Positions 26,190 through 34,408 of a stretch of DNA of 64,000 nt are shown here, piece by piece (position 1 is the stretch's first letter; every line of letters starts with the position of its first letter). The notes beneath the pieces are model-generated. The model made no database searches and was not told where the DNA came from. It was given only the letters and a program-made list of their open reading frames with translations. The DNA comes from Cytophagales bacterium (GTDB taxonomy: Bacteria; Bacteroidota; Bacteroidia; Cytophagales; Spirosomataceae), in contig JAAFJP010000003.1 of NCBI GenBank assembly GCA_013298125.1, positions 124,001-188,000 of the forward strand. Reading direction: 5' to 3'. The translations under genes were made by a program, and so were the position numbers.

Positions 26190-27431
26190 ATGAACTTATT
26201 AGAAAATATACGTGAGGCGTTAAGGTCAATCAAAGCAAATATGCTGAGAACCGTACTTACTTCCTTAATTATTGCGATTGGCGTAACAGCATTAGTAGGT
26301 TGTTTGACTGTTATTGACGGTATTCAAAGCTCGGTAAATGATAGTTTTGCGGGTCTTGGAGCAAATGCCTTTGATGTAAGAAACAGAGCGATTTATAAGA
26401 TGAGAAAACAAGGTGAGCAAGAAAAACGTTATTCTCCGATTGATTACCGTGAAGCAAAACTTTACAAAGAAAAGTTTGGACACGCTGCCATTACAGGTCT
26501 CAAAATAAATGTTACGTTTAATGCAGAAGTGAAATATGAATCTAAACAAACCAATCCAAATACTCGAATTATGGGTACAGATGAAAACTATTTGGATATA
26601 AAATCGTTTAAAGTAGCATCTGGAAGGGTTTTTTCAAGCAATGACCTCGAATTTGGAACAAATGTATGTATTTTGGGAGTAGATGTTGTGAATCAAATAT
26701 TTGAAAAAAATATAAGCCCATTAGATAAAGAAATTACAATCCTTGGGCAGAAAATGAAAGTGATTGGACTGTTGGAAAAAAAAGGGAGCATGATGGGTGG
26801 AGGCGATGATAGAGTAATCTTTGTTCCCTTAGAAACAGGCAGAAAAATGGCAGTGGGTAGAGGTTTAACTTTCGACATAGTAACTTCTGTTCCTAATATC
26901 AAAGATATTGAAAATGTAATAGAAGAAGCCAGAGGTGTAATGAGAACTGTTAGACAAGATGTAATTGGCTTTCCAGATTCTTTTTCGATAGAACGTTCTG
27001 ATTCATTAGTAAAACAATCCGAAGGTATAACGGATATGCTCAGAATAGGCGGATTTGGAATCGGTATTATTACCCTTTTAGGTGCAGCAATAGCCTTAAT
27101 GAACATCATGTTAGTATCTGTAACCGAAAGAACCCAAGAAATAGGTATTCGTAAGTCTTTGGGAGCAACTCCTTTCTTGATAAGGCTTCAATTTTTATTA
27201 GAGGCAGTTGTAATTTGTATTTTGGGCGGAATCGTAGGCGTAATTTTAGCCGTTATTTTTGGAAATTTAGCTACCCAAGTTATTACAAGCGGTTCTGGAA
27301 GTTTCATTTTCCCTTGGGTTTCAGTAATTATTGGTTTCAGTTTTTGTGTTTTCGTAGGTCTTTCCTCTGGAATCTACCCAGCATACAAGGCATCCAAACT
27401 TGATCCTATTGAATCATTACGTTACGAATAA
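26190..27431 (+). CDS. MacB/FtsX-type ABC transporter permease
   Basis: 413 residues with the four-helix MacB topology. The first helix comes after LRSIKANMLRTVLTSLIIAIGV, then a periplasmic domain of about 240 residues. Three C-terminal helices carry MNIMLVSVTERTQEIGIRKSLGA and SGIYPAYKASKLDPIESLRYE, both diagnostic. Such permeases act in lipoprotein release, peptide or drug efflux, or mechanotransmission. No ATPase is next to it in the same direction; a LolD-like ATPase lies 340 bases on but on the other strand. The partner is therefore uncertain. Confidence 0.9.
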   Translation: MNLLENIREALRSIKANMLRTVLTSLIIAIGVTALVGCLTVIDGIQSSVNDSFAGLGANAFDVRNRAIYKMRKQGEQEKRYSPIDYREAKLYKEKFGHAAITGLKINVTFNAEVKYESKQTNPNTRIMGTDENYLDIKSFKVASGRVFSSNDLEFGTNVCILGVDVVNQIFEKNISPLDKEITILGQKMKVIGLLEKKGSMMGGGDDRVIFVPLETGRKMAVGRGLTFDIVTSVPNIKDIENVIEEARGVMRTVRQDVIGFPDSFSIERSDSLVKQSEGITDMLRIGGFGIGIITLLGAAIALMNIMLVSVTERTQEIGIRKSLGATPFLIRLQFLLEAVVICILGGIVGVILAVIFGNLATQVITSGSGSFIFPWVSVIIGFSFCVFVGLSSGIYPAYKASKLDPIESLRYE

Positions 27432-27514
27432 AATTTATTTTGGATAGAACTCATTAGTATTCAGAAACTTACAAATCATTGATACTTTTTTTCAAATAAA
27501 TTTAAAACTGGAGG

Positions 27515-27545
27515 TTGTGAAGTCCAATTCTATCCTCTATCTTTG
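27515..27545 (+). promoter_or_regulatory. Promoter of tRNA-Leu
   Basis: TTG at 27515-27517, a 20-base spacer and TATCTTTG at 27538-27545 fit the Bacteroidota -33/-7 consensus (TTG, about 19, TAnnTTTG), 24 bases before the tRNA. Confidence 0.65.
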
Positions 27546-27569
27546 TGTTATGTTTGAGATGTATTCAAT

Positions 27570-27653
27570 GCCCGGATGGCGGAATTGGTAGACGCGCTGG
27601 TCTCAAACACCAGTGTCTTCACTGGCATGCCGGTTCGACTCCGGCTCCGGGTA
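27570..27653 (+). tRNA. tRNA-Leu (anticodon CAA)
   Basis: An 84-base cloverleaf. The acceptor stem GCCCGGA pairs with TCCGGGT (last pair G-T). The anticodon stem CTGGT/ACCAG encloses loop CTCAAAC, anticodon CAA. There is a long variable arm, as expected for a class II leucine tRNA, and T-loop TTCGACT. The 3' CCA is not encoded. It reads UUG codons. It has its own promoter and a terminator close behind, so it is a single-gene unit. Confidence 0.95.
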
Positions 27654-27664
27654 CTTAGAAATCT

Positions 27665-27704
27665 AAAACCCCTTCTCACATTAATTTGAGAAGGGGTTTT
27701 TAGT
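27665..27704 (+). terminator. Terminator after tRNA-Leu
   Basis: Arms AAAACCCCTTCTCA (27665-27678) and TGAGAAGGGGTTTT (27687-27700) are perfectly complementary and end in a T-run. It follows the tRNA by 11 bases. Confidence 0.9.
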
Positions 27705-27767
27705 TTTAAAGTAGTTGTTAGTATCCGAAATCCCCCTTTTACCTCCCCTAATTTATACAACTCTTTA

Positions 27768-28415
27768 TTACAATAACAACCCATCCTGCATCACCAATTT
27801 CCTATCTGCCATATTAGCTAATTCTTCATTATGTGTAACAATTACAAAAGTTTGATTGAATTTATCTCTTAAATCAAAGAAAAGTTGATGTAATTCTTGG
27901 GCATTTTTTGAATCTAAATTTCCAGAGGGTTCGTCTGCGAAAACAATGGAGGGAGAATTAATTAAAGCACGAGCCACGGCAGTTCGTTGTTGTTCCCCAC
28001 CTGACATTTGAGAGGGTAAATTATGGGTTCTATCTTGTAAACCAAGCAAAACTAAAAGTTCTTCCGCTCTCTCCTTAACTCCTTTCTCCTTTCCTCCGAT
28101 AAATGCAGGCATACAAACATTTTCCAACGCCGTAAACTCTCCCAAGAGATTATGAAATTGAAAAATAAAGCCTAATTTTTCGTTTCTAAATTTTGCTAAA
28201 TCATTGTTTTTCAATGAAGTAACTTCTTGATTGGCAATAAAAACTTGTCCCGTATCTGGTCTATCAAGCGTCCCTGCAATGTGTAAAAGCGTACTTTTAC
28301 CCGCACCCGAAGCACCTACGATAGAAACGATTTCACCTTGTTGAATGTGTAGGTCTATACCTTTCAAGACTGATAGGTTTCCGTATTTTTTTTGTATGTT
28401 TTTGACTATTAGCAT
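27768..28415 (-). CDS. lolD: LolD-like ABC transporter ATP-binding protein
   Basis: 215 residues. It has Walker A IVGASGAGKSTLLHIAG, the LolD/MacB-group signature MSGGEQQRTAVARALI, Walker B IVFADEPSGNLDS and the switch histidine in VTHNEELA. GTLDRPDTGQV is typical of lipoprotein-releasing ATPases. It would power a FtsX/MacB-type permease such as LolCE. The only such genes here are at 26190 (opposite strand) and ftsX at 39176. The assignment to LolD rather than FtsE or MacB is by similarity of motifs only. It lies 18 bases downstream of the nuclease gene on the same strand. Confidence 0.82.
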   Translation of the reverse strand: MLIVKNIQKKYGNLSVLKGIDLHIQQGEIVSIVGASGAGKSTLLHIAGTLDRPDTGQVFIANQEVTSLKNNDLAKFRNEKLGFIFQFHNLLGEFTALENVCMPAFIGGKEKGVKERAEELLVLLGLQDRTHNLPSQMSGGEQQRTAVARALINSPSIVFADEPSGNLDSKNAQELHQLFFDLRDKFNQTFVIVTHNEELANMADRKLVMQDGLLL

Positions 28416-28433
28416 TTTTTCTAATTTTTGTTT

Positions 28434-29444
28434 TCAATACCAATCCTCCACATTATTATTTACCTCAATTTTCTGTTCCAAACTATCAGGTAAATTAGCA
28501 AAAAAATCTATGCCCGTCATAGCTTCTAATTCATCAATGCTGATGGTAAAGGATTTTACTAATTCTACCGAACCCTCATTGGGAAACAAAAAAGCAATCG
28601 CTTCCTCACGGGCGGGGTCATAGATAACTTTATAAAACTTCTCGGGTACTGCAATTTGATTCATTCTACCAATCGTTGGTAGTCCTTTTTTCAAAATTGG
28701 ACCTGTTACGATAATCAATTCTCCCCTCTTTTTGACCCAAGAACGTACTTTATTTTCTAAATCATTCCAAATACCTCTGTTGAAATCAGCTACTTGTGGA
28801 GCCATGTTTGACATATAAAAAGTTTCGTCTTGCAATTCCTTGTCATGCCTAAAATCTCCCGCTGGACAAAGATGCCCTCGGTCATAACCCGACCTTGAAT
28901 AATCTTGTGTAACTGCCGAACCAGATTCTACTTTTGGGTCTGGTAAAAACTCATTAGAACGTGCCTCTTTTCCATAAGCCGCTTCTTTAACTAAACGATG
29001 TAAAACCCAAGAGGCAAGTTCATATTCATCTCGATAATTCAAAATAAATGCCTTGTGTTTAACGATTTCAGTGTTCGTTTTTGAAGAAGGAATATATTTT
29101 TCTAAATCAGAATGCCCTTCTGTACTCTCCTCATTATCAGACGATTCTCCTTTAAAAATATCAAAAATAGACTTTTCTTTTTCTTCTATTACTCCATCAA
29201 CTTTCTCCTTAATTTTCTCTTTTACTTTATTTTCAATGTCAGTTGCAATAGAACTTCCATCGTCAGTAGCAACGGTATCACCCCTTCCTGCACGAGTCCA
29301 GGGTTCAGATTTGTCTGATTTGGATTTACCACTAAATATTTTACCAACATCCTTTTTGAAAGACTGATAAGGATTGGGCTTGCCAAAATAAAAAAGGAAA
29401 ACGCCCAAAATGAGAAGAAAAAACAGAAACTTTATTTTACCCAT
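28434..29444 (-). CDS. Membrane-anchored DNA/RNA non-specific endonuclease
   Basis: 336 residues. An N-terminal hydrophobic segment (residues about 4-20) acts as anchor or signal. A low-complexity charged linker of about 90 residues follows. The catalytic domain has SRSGYDRGHLCPAGDF, the DRGH motif with the catalytic histidine, and FYMSNMAPQVADFNRGIWN with the metal-binding asparagine. It degrades nucleic acid outside the cytoplasm, probably for nutrition or defence. The linker has alternating Lys/Glu runs (ENKVKEKIKEKVDGVIEEKE) that could form a coiled coil. It is probably co-transcribed with the LolD-like gene. Confidence 0.9.
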   Translation of the reverse strand: MGKIKFLFFLLILGVFLFYFGKPNPYQSFKKDVGKIFSGKSKSDKSEPWTRAGRGDTVATDDGSSIATDIENKVKEKIKEKVDGVIEEKEKSIFDIFKGESSDNEESTEGHSDLEKYIPSSKTNTEIVKHKAFILNYRDEYELASWVLHRLVKEAAYGKEARSNEFLPDPKVESGSAVTQDYSRSGYDRGHLCPAGDFRHDKELQDETFYMSNMAPQVADFNRGIWNDLENKVRSWVKKRGELIIVTGPILKKGLPTIGRMNQIAVPEKFYKVIYDPAREEAIAFLFPNEGSVELVKSFTISIDELEAMTGIDFFANLPDSLEQKIEVNNNVEDWY

Positions 29445-29451
29445 TTTTATG

Positions 29452-29589
29452 AGGGATTAGGGGTTGGGGATTAGGTTTTAGTGAATAATTTAGTAAATCA
29501 ATTGTTTTCTTTTGATACTGGTTTTTAGGTTTCTATATTTATAACAAAATATCAAAATCCTAACACCTAACCCCAAAAACCTAACAACT
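29452..29589. repeat. Inverted scrambled word repeats (GATTAGGGG-type)
   Basis: 29452-29480 holds GGGATTAGGGGTTGGGGATTA-like words and 29556-29589 holds complementary CCTAACACCTAACCCC-like words. The arms share vocabulary but not order, as at 8262-8500. They fill the gap between the divergent nuclease and flavoprotein genes. Confidence 0.65.
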
Positions 29590-29592
29590 GAC

Positions 29593-30813
29593 ATGGACAA
29601 AAAACAAATAATCATCATTGGCGGAGGTGCTGCGGGCTTTTTTGGGGCAATTTCAGCCGCCGAAAATAACCCTGATGCAAAGGTAATACTTCTCGAAAAG
29701 AATCGAACAGTTTTGAATAAAGTTCGTATTTCGGGCGGTGGTCGATGCAATGTTACCCATGCCTGTTTTGACAATAAACAATTAGCGAAATTTTACCCAA
29801 GAGGAGGCTCTTTTTTACGACCATTGTTCAATCAATTCAATGCACAAGATACAGTCAAATGGTTTGAAAATCAAGGAGTTGAGTTAAAGAAAGAATCTGA
29901 TGGAAGAATATTCCCGATAACTGATAATTCTGAAACAATTGCTCAATGTTTAGAGCAAAAAGCAAAAAAGTTAGGTGTTTCAGTTATGACTTCTTTCGGA
30001 GTAAGTAAAATTGTCTTTGAAGAAAATAAAATTAAAGGAATAGAACTCCAAAATGGTGAATTTATGACCGCTGATGCAGTGCTGATAACCACAGGTGGAA
30101 ACCCTAATATTTCTGGTTATCAGTGGCTTATGGACACAGGACATACCATTGTTCCGCCCGTTCCGTCTTTATTTACTTTTAATGTTCCAAGCTCACATTT
30201 TCTTGACCTTGCGGGTGTGAGTGTACAAAAAGCCTTAGTAAAAGTGGCGGGTAAAAAATTAATTCAAGATGGAGCTTTATTAGTAACTCATTGGGGTTTT
30301 TCTGCCCCCGCCGTTTTGAAATTATCCTCATGGGGAGCGAGAGAATTAGCGGAATTAGCCTATGATTTTACCGCCATAATCAACTGGATTCCAGACGTTT
30401 CCGAGAATAAAATCAGACAAACTTTTGATGAAATAAAAAAGACCAACCCCAAGAAACTTATTCAGTCCAATCAGCAATTTGAATTGCCTTCTCGACTATG
30501 GAAACGTTTTTGTGAATTATCAGAAATTGACGAAAACCTCCGTTGGATAGATTTGACCGTAAAACATACCAATAAACTGATTGAAAATTTGATAAATTCC
30601 TCTCAAAAAGTACAAGGTAAAACTACTTTCAAAGAAGAATTTGTAACTTGTGGAGGCATAGATTTATCAGGAATTAATCCAGAAACAATGGAAAGTAAAA
30701 TCATCAAAGGTCTATTTTTTGCAGGAGAAGTACTTGACATTGATGCCGTTACGGGTGGATATAATTTTCAAGCGGCTTGGACAACGGGATTTGTAGCTGG
30801 TAAAAATATGTAA
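29593..30813 (+). CDS. HI0933/YhiN-type NAD(P)/FAD-dependent oxidoreductase
   Basis: 406 residues. It has the dinucleotide-binding IIIIGGGAAGFFGAISAAE, the family signature KVRISGGGRCNVTHA near residue 45, a middle ITTGGNPNISGYQW, and a C-terminal FFAGEVLDIDAVTGGYNFQAAWTTG that closes the FAD site. Members are sometimes called aminoacetone oxidase or BaiN-like; the true substrate is generally unknown. The ATG at 29593 is correct for the family. The zinc-ribbon/UVR gene follows 42 bases later. Confidence 0.9.
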   Translation: MDKKQIIIIGGGAAGFFGAISAAENNPDAKVILLEKNRTVLNKVRISGGGRCNVTHACFDNKQLAKFYPRGGSFLRPLFNQFNAQDTVKWFENQGVELKKESDGRIFPITDNSETIAQCLEQKAKKLGVSVMTSFGVSKIVFEENKIKGIELQNGEFMTADAVLITTGGNPNISGYQWLMDTGHTIVPPVPSLFTFNVPSSHFLDLAGVSVQKALVKVAGKKLIQDGALLVTHWGFSAPAVLKLSSWGARELAELAYDFTAIINWIPDVSENKIRQTFDEIKKTNPKKLIQSNQQFELPSRLWKRFCELSEIDENLRWIDLTVKHTNKLIENLINSSQKVQGKTTFKEEFVTCGGIDLSGINPETMESKIIKGLFFAGEVLDIDAVTGGYNFQAAWTTGFVAGKNM

Positions 30814-30814
30814 G

Positions 30815-30832
30815 CCGATGTTTCAACATCGG
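30815..30832. repeat. Short palindrome (CCGATGTT / AACATCGG)
   Basis: 8-base perfect arms with a 2-base centre, right after the flavoprotein stop. No T-run follows, so it is more like a dispersed palindrome or weak pause site than a terminator. Confidence 0.6.
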
Positions 30833-30855
30833 ACTAAAAATACATCAATTCAAAA

Positions 30856-31290
30856 ATGGAAAATTCTAACAAAAAAAAATGTTCAAAATGTGGACGTACT
30901 GACCTGACACTAACCATGTTTGCCAATATTTCAACGGGCGAAAAAGGGGCATTGTGTCCAATCTGTATGCGAAAAGATAATAAACGTAGTATCGAAGATT
31001 TGGATACAGAGTTGAAAGAATACGAAAAATTGGAAAAAATGTACGCTGAATTAATTGAGAGTAGTCCCGAAATGCCAGACGTTCCAGATGCCTTATCAGC
31101 TTTTGCCATGACCCCTTTGAGTGCGTATAGAGGCATTCAAGCCACAATCGCTCACCTGAAAACTCAAAGAATGGAGATGATGACACAAACTGGTAGCAAA
31201 GAAAGATTGGAATATGAACTGAAAAAAGCCGTAGAAAGTGAGGATTTTGTGAAGGCGGCTGAGGTTAAAAAACAATTGGAAGAGTTGTAG
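30856..31290 (+). CDS. Zinc-ribbon protein with UVR motif
   Basis: 144 residues. The N-terminus has two CxxC pairs (CSKCGRTD and CPICMRKD), a likely zinc site. The middle is charged and helical. The C-terminus ERLEYELKKAVESEDFVKAAEVKKQLEEL is a UVR (UvrB/UvrC) motif. The architecture recalls McsA, the activator of the McsB arginine kinase, but no McsB is nearby and I would not expect one in Bacteroidota. The role may be protein-protein contact in stress or repair. A second UVR-tailed protein is encoded at 38350. Confidence 0.7.
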   Translation: MENSNKKKCSKCGRTDLTLTMFANISTGEKGALCPICMRKDNKRSIEDLDTELKEYEKLEKMYAELIESSPEMPDVPDALSAFAMTPLSAYRGIQATIAHLKTQRMEMMTQTGSKERLEYELKKAVESEDFVKAAEVKKQLEEL

Positions 31291-31303
31291 CCTAAAAATA
31301 ATT

Positions 31304-31343
31304 ATCCCTTGCAAAGGTTCAAAACTCTTGCAAGGGATTTTTA
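31304..31343. terminator. Hairpin terminator between convergent genes
   Basis: Arms ATCCCTTGCAA (31304-31314) and TTGCAAGGGAT (31328-31338) are perfect and are followed by a T-run. It serves the plus-strand UVR gene and may also serve the minus-strand lipoprotein gene. Confidence 0.8.
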
Positions 31344-31358
31344 AAATATCTTAGAAAT

Positions 31359-31901
31359 TTACTTTATCTCTACCGTAAAAGTCCCTTCAAAATCCGTAGA
31401 ACCTATACTTGCCGTTCCATTCTTAGTAGGTTTTCCACCCACTTCTGGTTGGTGTCTTAAAGTTACCTTCAACGTACCATTTGCAGCCGCATTTGTTTTG
31501 GCTGATGCTTTTAAACCAACTTCAAAATTTCTTGAATCTTTGTCTGTACGTGTTACAGCTAATAAATTTGCCGAAGAAGACTCAAAAACTACCAAATGCT
31601 CCGCTGATTCAGCTTCGATTTCAGAAGTCAAATTTACCGCTGGACTTTTTGTTTCGTCCAAAAATTCTGTTGTTAAAACATAAGTTTTGTTGGGCAACAA
31701 CTTGATAACATCAATCACAGGAGGTTTTCCACCGTCTCCATCTAAGTCTTTGACGGAATAAACCAATTTATTTGCCCCTTCCGTAAATGTTAATTTCATC
31801 GTCGAAATAAACTCATTGTCTTGGGCTGGGGCGGGTTCGTCTTTTTTACATCCAGAAAAACAGATTCCTAATATGGCTACTAAAATGATTGATTTTTTCA
31901 T
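31359..31901 (-). CDS. Small lipoprotein of the metal-uptake module
   Basis: 180 residues. A lipoprotein signal peptide (IILVAILGICFSGCKK) puts the acylated cysteine at residue 18. The mature part is an unidentified domain of about 160 residues, probably beta-rich, with DGDGGKPPVID and LTSEIEAESAEHLVVFESS. It is transcribed with its own promoter (TATCTTTG, minus strand), which is covered by two 7-1-7 operators, and lies 72 bases downstream of the TonB receptor. It is therefore probably co-regulated with the receptor and the propeller lipoprotein, and may capture the imported metal or complex at the outer membrane (inference). Confidence 0.7.
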   Translation of the reverse strand: MKKSIILVAILGICFSGCKKDEPAPAQDNEFISTMKLTFTEGANKLVYSVKDLDGDGGKPPVIDVIKLLPNKTYVLTTEFLDETKSPAVNLTSEIEAESAEHLVVFESSSANLLAVTRTDKDSRNFEVGLKASAKTNAAANGTLKVTLRHQPEVGGKPTKNGTASIGSTDFEGTFTVEIK

Positions 31902-31918
31902 GAGCTTAAATTTTTAAA

Positions 31919-31933
31919 TGTAACAATGTTGCA
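31919..31933. promoter_or_regulatory. Fur-family-type 7-1-7 operator (lipoprotein gene, -7 region)
   Basis: TGTAACA-A-TGTTGCA is one mismatch per side from the perfect copy at 34356-34370. It overlaps the minus-strand -7 element TATCTTTG (31939-31932), 18 bases before the lipoprotein ATG. Confidence 0.65.
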
Positions 31934-31962
31934 AAGATATATATTCAGTATAGCTTCTGCAA
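31932..31962 (-). promoter_or_regulatory. Promoter of the lipoprotein gene
   Basis: On the minus strand TTG (31962-31960), a 20-base spacer and TATCTTTG (31939-31932) fit the Bacteroidota consensus. Operators cover both elements. Confidence 0.6.
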
Positions 31963-31972
31963 CACTATTGCA
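31958..31972. promoter_or_regulatory. Fur-family-type 7-1-7 operator (lipoprotein gene, -33 region)
   Basis: TGCAACA-C-TATTGCA, a near-perfect member of the same set, overlaps the -33 TTG of the lipoprotein promoter and ends 2 bases before the receptor stop codon. Confidence 0.6.
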
Positions 31973-31973
31973 A

Positions 31974-34286
31974 TTAAAATTTATAATTTACCCTTATAGA
32001 AATATTACGTCCCATGTCGTCAGTGAAATATCTAAATCGGTTTAGGTACTCTCTATACGATATATTGAAAAGATTTGAGACTGTCAATCCAAGCGATAAA
32101 TGCTTGAAAGTCAAGCCACTGCGGATTGAGAAAAGGTTGTAAGCATCAGGAGGGGCAAGGAAATCACAATTGGCTTCTACCCGATTTTGTTGGGCAATAA
32201 ATTGATGATTGAAAGAAATATAAGCGTTTCGTTTTTTAAAATTATACTGTAAACTATTATCAATCCTATCAGAAGGAATATTCACCATAAATAAATTATT
32301 CCGAGTATCCTTGGTACGCACGAAAGATAGTTTTGAAGTAAAATCTAAACGTTCTGAAATCCCATAAATTAAAGTCAAATCAACACCCCAAAACTGTGCA
32401 TCCACTTGGGTATAATCAAAGGCTGGAAAAGCTCCTCTCACGGTCAAAACACTTCTTAAAGTATCGTTTTGAATTCTTGGTTTTAGGTAAATGAAATTTT
32501 GTATGTTTTTAAGATAAGCGTTTATCTCAAAACTCAACTTTTTGCTTCGATAAGTTGAACCAATAGACACATTTTGAGCCACTTCTGGAACAAGGTTCAA
32601 ATCTCCTTTTTCATAAGAAGCCGACCCGTGATGAATGCCGTCCGTGAACAATTCATTAACCGATGGACTCCGCCAAACTAAGCCAAAATTCAGGTTCGAT
32701 TCCCAATTTTCAGTATGATGATATTTTGCCCCCAAAGCTCCCGAAAAATTACTAAAATCAAATCTATTCTGCTGAAGAATACCACCAATTTTAAGCGAAT
32801 AGGCTTCTAAATTTCTGAGGTCATATCGTAATCCAAATTCCCCTTCCCAATCGTGAGAGACATATCTTTCGTTTATAAATAATCCTAAGTTAAACGTCTG
32901 ATAATTAGGCAATAGAGTAGTAGAAATAAGGGGTTTAGTTAATTCAAAAGAAGAAGAAAGATTTTGTTGATATTGAATATTTAATCCCGCAGAACCATTC
33001 AATAATTGGGCAATTGGTAGATGGTCTAAAATAAGCTCTGCCGAATAAGTATCAAGTTTGAAATTCAAAGTATTCAAGCTACGATTTCCTCTCGGAATAT
33101 CATATTCTAATCGCCAATTATACTGATAAGCTCCCACAAAAGTTAGCTTCCCTAAACGTTCTGAATTAAGAAAAGTTTTTAATTTTAAGAGATGATGACT
33201 TACATCTTGATTGGGTCTGTCAATCACTTCACTATATTGAGTAGGCGTGTAAGCATCGGCGGGTTTTCCAATAGAAATAGCCCGTTGCAAATCTTGTATA
33301 TTTCCAATATGAGAACCCGTAAAAACGCCTATTTGTGTGTCGAAATAACTATAAAAAAGTTCCGTACCAAAATGGATTTTATTCAAACCAATTCCAACGG
33401 AAAAATTACGTTCTTGAATACCCGTATTGACCAAATTGTAGGTCGCAGTACTTACATTCCCCCCACGTTTGTACGTACCTTGCACACGCCAACCTAAACC
33501 TTGAATACCCTTCAATCCACCTTCAATAATGCCCGAACCCACTCTTTGTAATCCGTTAGAAAACCCTACCAAATTGATTTCACCGTGTATTTTGGCAGAA
33601 TCAGGCAAATTTTCTGGCTCAACCATCACCATTCCACCGATGGCATCAGAACCATATCTCAAACCCGCAACCCCTTTGATTACTGTCAATTTTTTAGCCA
33701 CAAAAGGGTCAATTTCGGGTGCGTGTTCGCTTCCCCATTGTTGCCCTTCTTGACGAATTCCATTATTCAAAATAATCACCCGATTGGAGTGCATTCCATT
33801 AATAACAGGTTTTTGAACAAAACTACCTGTCTGTAAAGTCGTTACGCCTGAAATATTTTTTAATGCTTCGCCAAGCGATTGTCCACGAGTTTCTTCCAAA
33901 TTTTTACCAGAAAGTACAGTTTTGTTGGCGATAGAAGTTTTCTGAGAACTTACCACAACTTCCTGCAAATGTTCATCGTCATTCAATAAGTCAATATCCT
34001 GATTATGAACATCTTGCAGATTTATTTTTAATTCTGTAACATCAAAACTCAACGCTTTACACACCAAAATATATTCACCCTGACAAAGTTTATCGAACTG
34101 ATAAACACCCTTGGCATCCGTAAAAGTTGAAATACTTGTACCCTTCAAATACAAAACCGCCCCTACAATTGGTAAATGTTTTTCTTGGTCATGCACAACC
34201 CCTTTGAGTGTGCAGGTACAATCCTTTTTCTGAGAATAAAGGCAAATAGGGATTAACAAAAAAATATAAATAATTAACGATTTCAA
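31974..34286 (-). CDS. TonB-dependent outer-membrane receptor, probably for metal uptake
   Basis: About 770 residues. After a signal peptide (LIIYIFLLIPICLYSQ) comes a carboxypeptidase-like beta domain (LKGVVHDQEKHLPIVGAVLYLKG). A plug domain follows (SLGEALKNISGVTTLQTGSFVQKPVINGMHSNRV), then GQQWGSEHAPEIDPF and a beta barrel ending in an aromatic C-terminus (SIRVNYKF). No SusD partner is present. The EHAPEIDP segment and small lipoprotein partners are seen in metal or cofactor receptors of the ZnuD/HmuR kind (family inference). The frame opens with a TTG at 34319, but that codon lies inside an operator next to the -7 element. The TTG at 34286, just before the signal peptide, is preferred; no early ATG exists in frame. 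Confidence 0.87.
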   Translation of the reverse strand: MKSLIIYIFLLIPICLYSQKKDCTCTLKGVVHDQEKHLPIVGAVLYLKGTSISTFTDAKGVYQFDKLCQGEYILVCKALSFDVTELKINLQDVHNQDIDLLNDDEHLQEVVVSSQKTSIANKTVLSGKNLEETRGQSLGEALKNISGVTTLQTGSFVQKPVINGMHSNRVIILNNGIRQEGQQWGSEHAPEIDPFVAKKLTVIKGVAGLRYGSDAIGGMVMVEPENLPDSAKIHGEINLVGFSNGLQRVGSGIIEGGLKGIQGLGWRVQGTYKRGGNVSTATYNLVNTGIQERNFSVGIGLNKIHFGTELFYSYFDTQIGVFTGSHIGNIQDLQRAISIGKPADAYTPTQYSEVIDRPNQDVSHHLLKLKTFLNSERLGKLTFVGAYQYNWRLEYDIPRGNRSLNTLNFKLDTYSAELILDHLPIAQLLNGSAGLNIQYQQNLSSSFELTKPLISTTLLPNYQTFNLGLFINERYVSHDWEGEFGLRYDLRNLEAYSLKIGGILQQNRFDFSNFSGALGAKYHHTENWESNLNFGLVWRSPSVNELFTDGIHHGSASYEKGDLNLVPEVAQNVSIGSTYRSKKLSFEINAYLKNIQNFIYLKPRIQNDTLRSVLTVRGAFPAFDYTQVDAQFWGVDLTLIYGISERLDFTSKLSFVRTKDTRNNLFMVNIPSDRIDNSLQYNFKKRNAYISFNHQFIAQQNRVEANCDFLAPPDAYNLFSIRSGLTFKHLSLGLTVSNLFNISYREYLNRFRYFTDDMGRNISIRVNYKF

Positions 34287-34303
34287 TGGTTCTGATGATT
34301 TTG

Positions 34304-34318
34304 TGCAATGCTGTTGCA
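34304..34318. promoter_or_regulatory. Fur-family-type 7-1-7 operator (TonB receptor side)
   Basis: TGCAATG-C-TGTTGCA, two mismatches from perfect symmetry, abuts the minus-strand -7 element at 34324-34317 and would block receptor transcription. Confidence 0.6.
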
Positions 34319-34324
34319 AAGGTA
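34317..34324 (-). promoter_or_regulatory. -7 element of the TonB receptor promoter
   Basis: TACCTTTG on the minus strand fits TAnnTTTG and lies about 31 bases before the chosen TTG start. No clear -33 TTG is seen 19 bases upstream. Confidence 0.45.
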
Positions 34325-34341
34325 GGAAGATTTTTTCTTGG

Positions 34342-34384
34342 ATAAAATTTATTTATGCAACATTGTTGCATAAATAAATTTTAT
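34342..34384. promoter_or_regulatory. 43-base perfect palindrome with central 7-1-7 operator
   Basis: 21-base arms are exactly complementary around a single base at 34363. The core 34356-34370 is TGCAACA-T-TGTTGCA, a 7-1-7 layout typical of Fur-family (Fur/Zur/Mur) boxes. It sits midway between the divergent receptor and propeller-lipoprotein genes. It contains the -33 TTG (34366-34368) of the plus-strand promoter, so binding should repress that gene directly. Confidence 0.8.
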
Positions 34385-34395
34385 TATTACTTTTG
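34366..34395 (+). promoter_or_regulatory. Promoter of the AztD-like lipoprotein gene
   Basis: TTG at 34366-34368, a spacer of exactly 19 bases and TACTTTTG at 34388-34395 match the Bacteroidota consensus fully. The -33 lies in the large palindrome and the -7 overlaps the operator at 34394. Confidence 0.75.
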
Positions 34396-34408
34396 CATCA
34401 TTGTTGCA
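34394..34408. promoter_or_regulatory. Fur-family-type 7-1-7 operator (AztD-like gene, start region)
   Basis: TGCATCA-T-TGTTGCA begins inside the -7 element and ends 17 bases before the ATG, a normal place for a repressor site. Confidence 0.65.

Noticed and set aside
26190-28415. MacB-type permease and LolD-like ATPase as one transporter operon
   Set aside because: They are on opposite strands with a tRNA and its terminator between them.
34287-34319. Upstream TTG start for the TonB receptor
   Set aside because: The codon lies inside an operator adjacent to the -7 element, so it would be at or before the transcription start.
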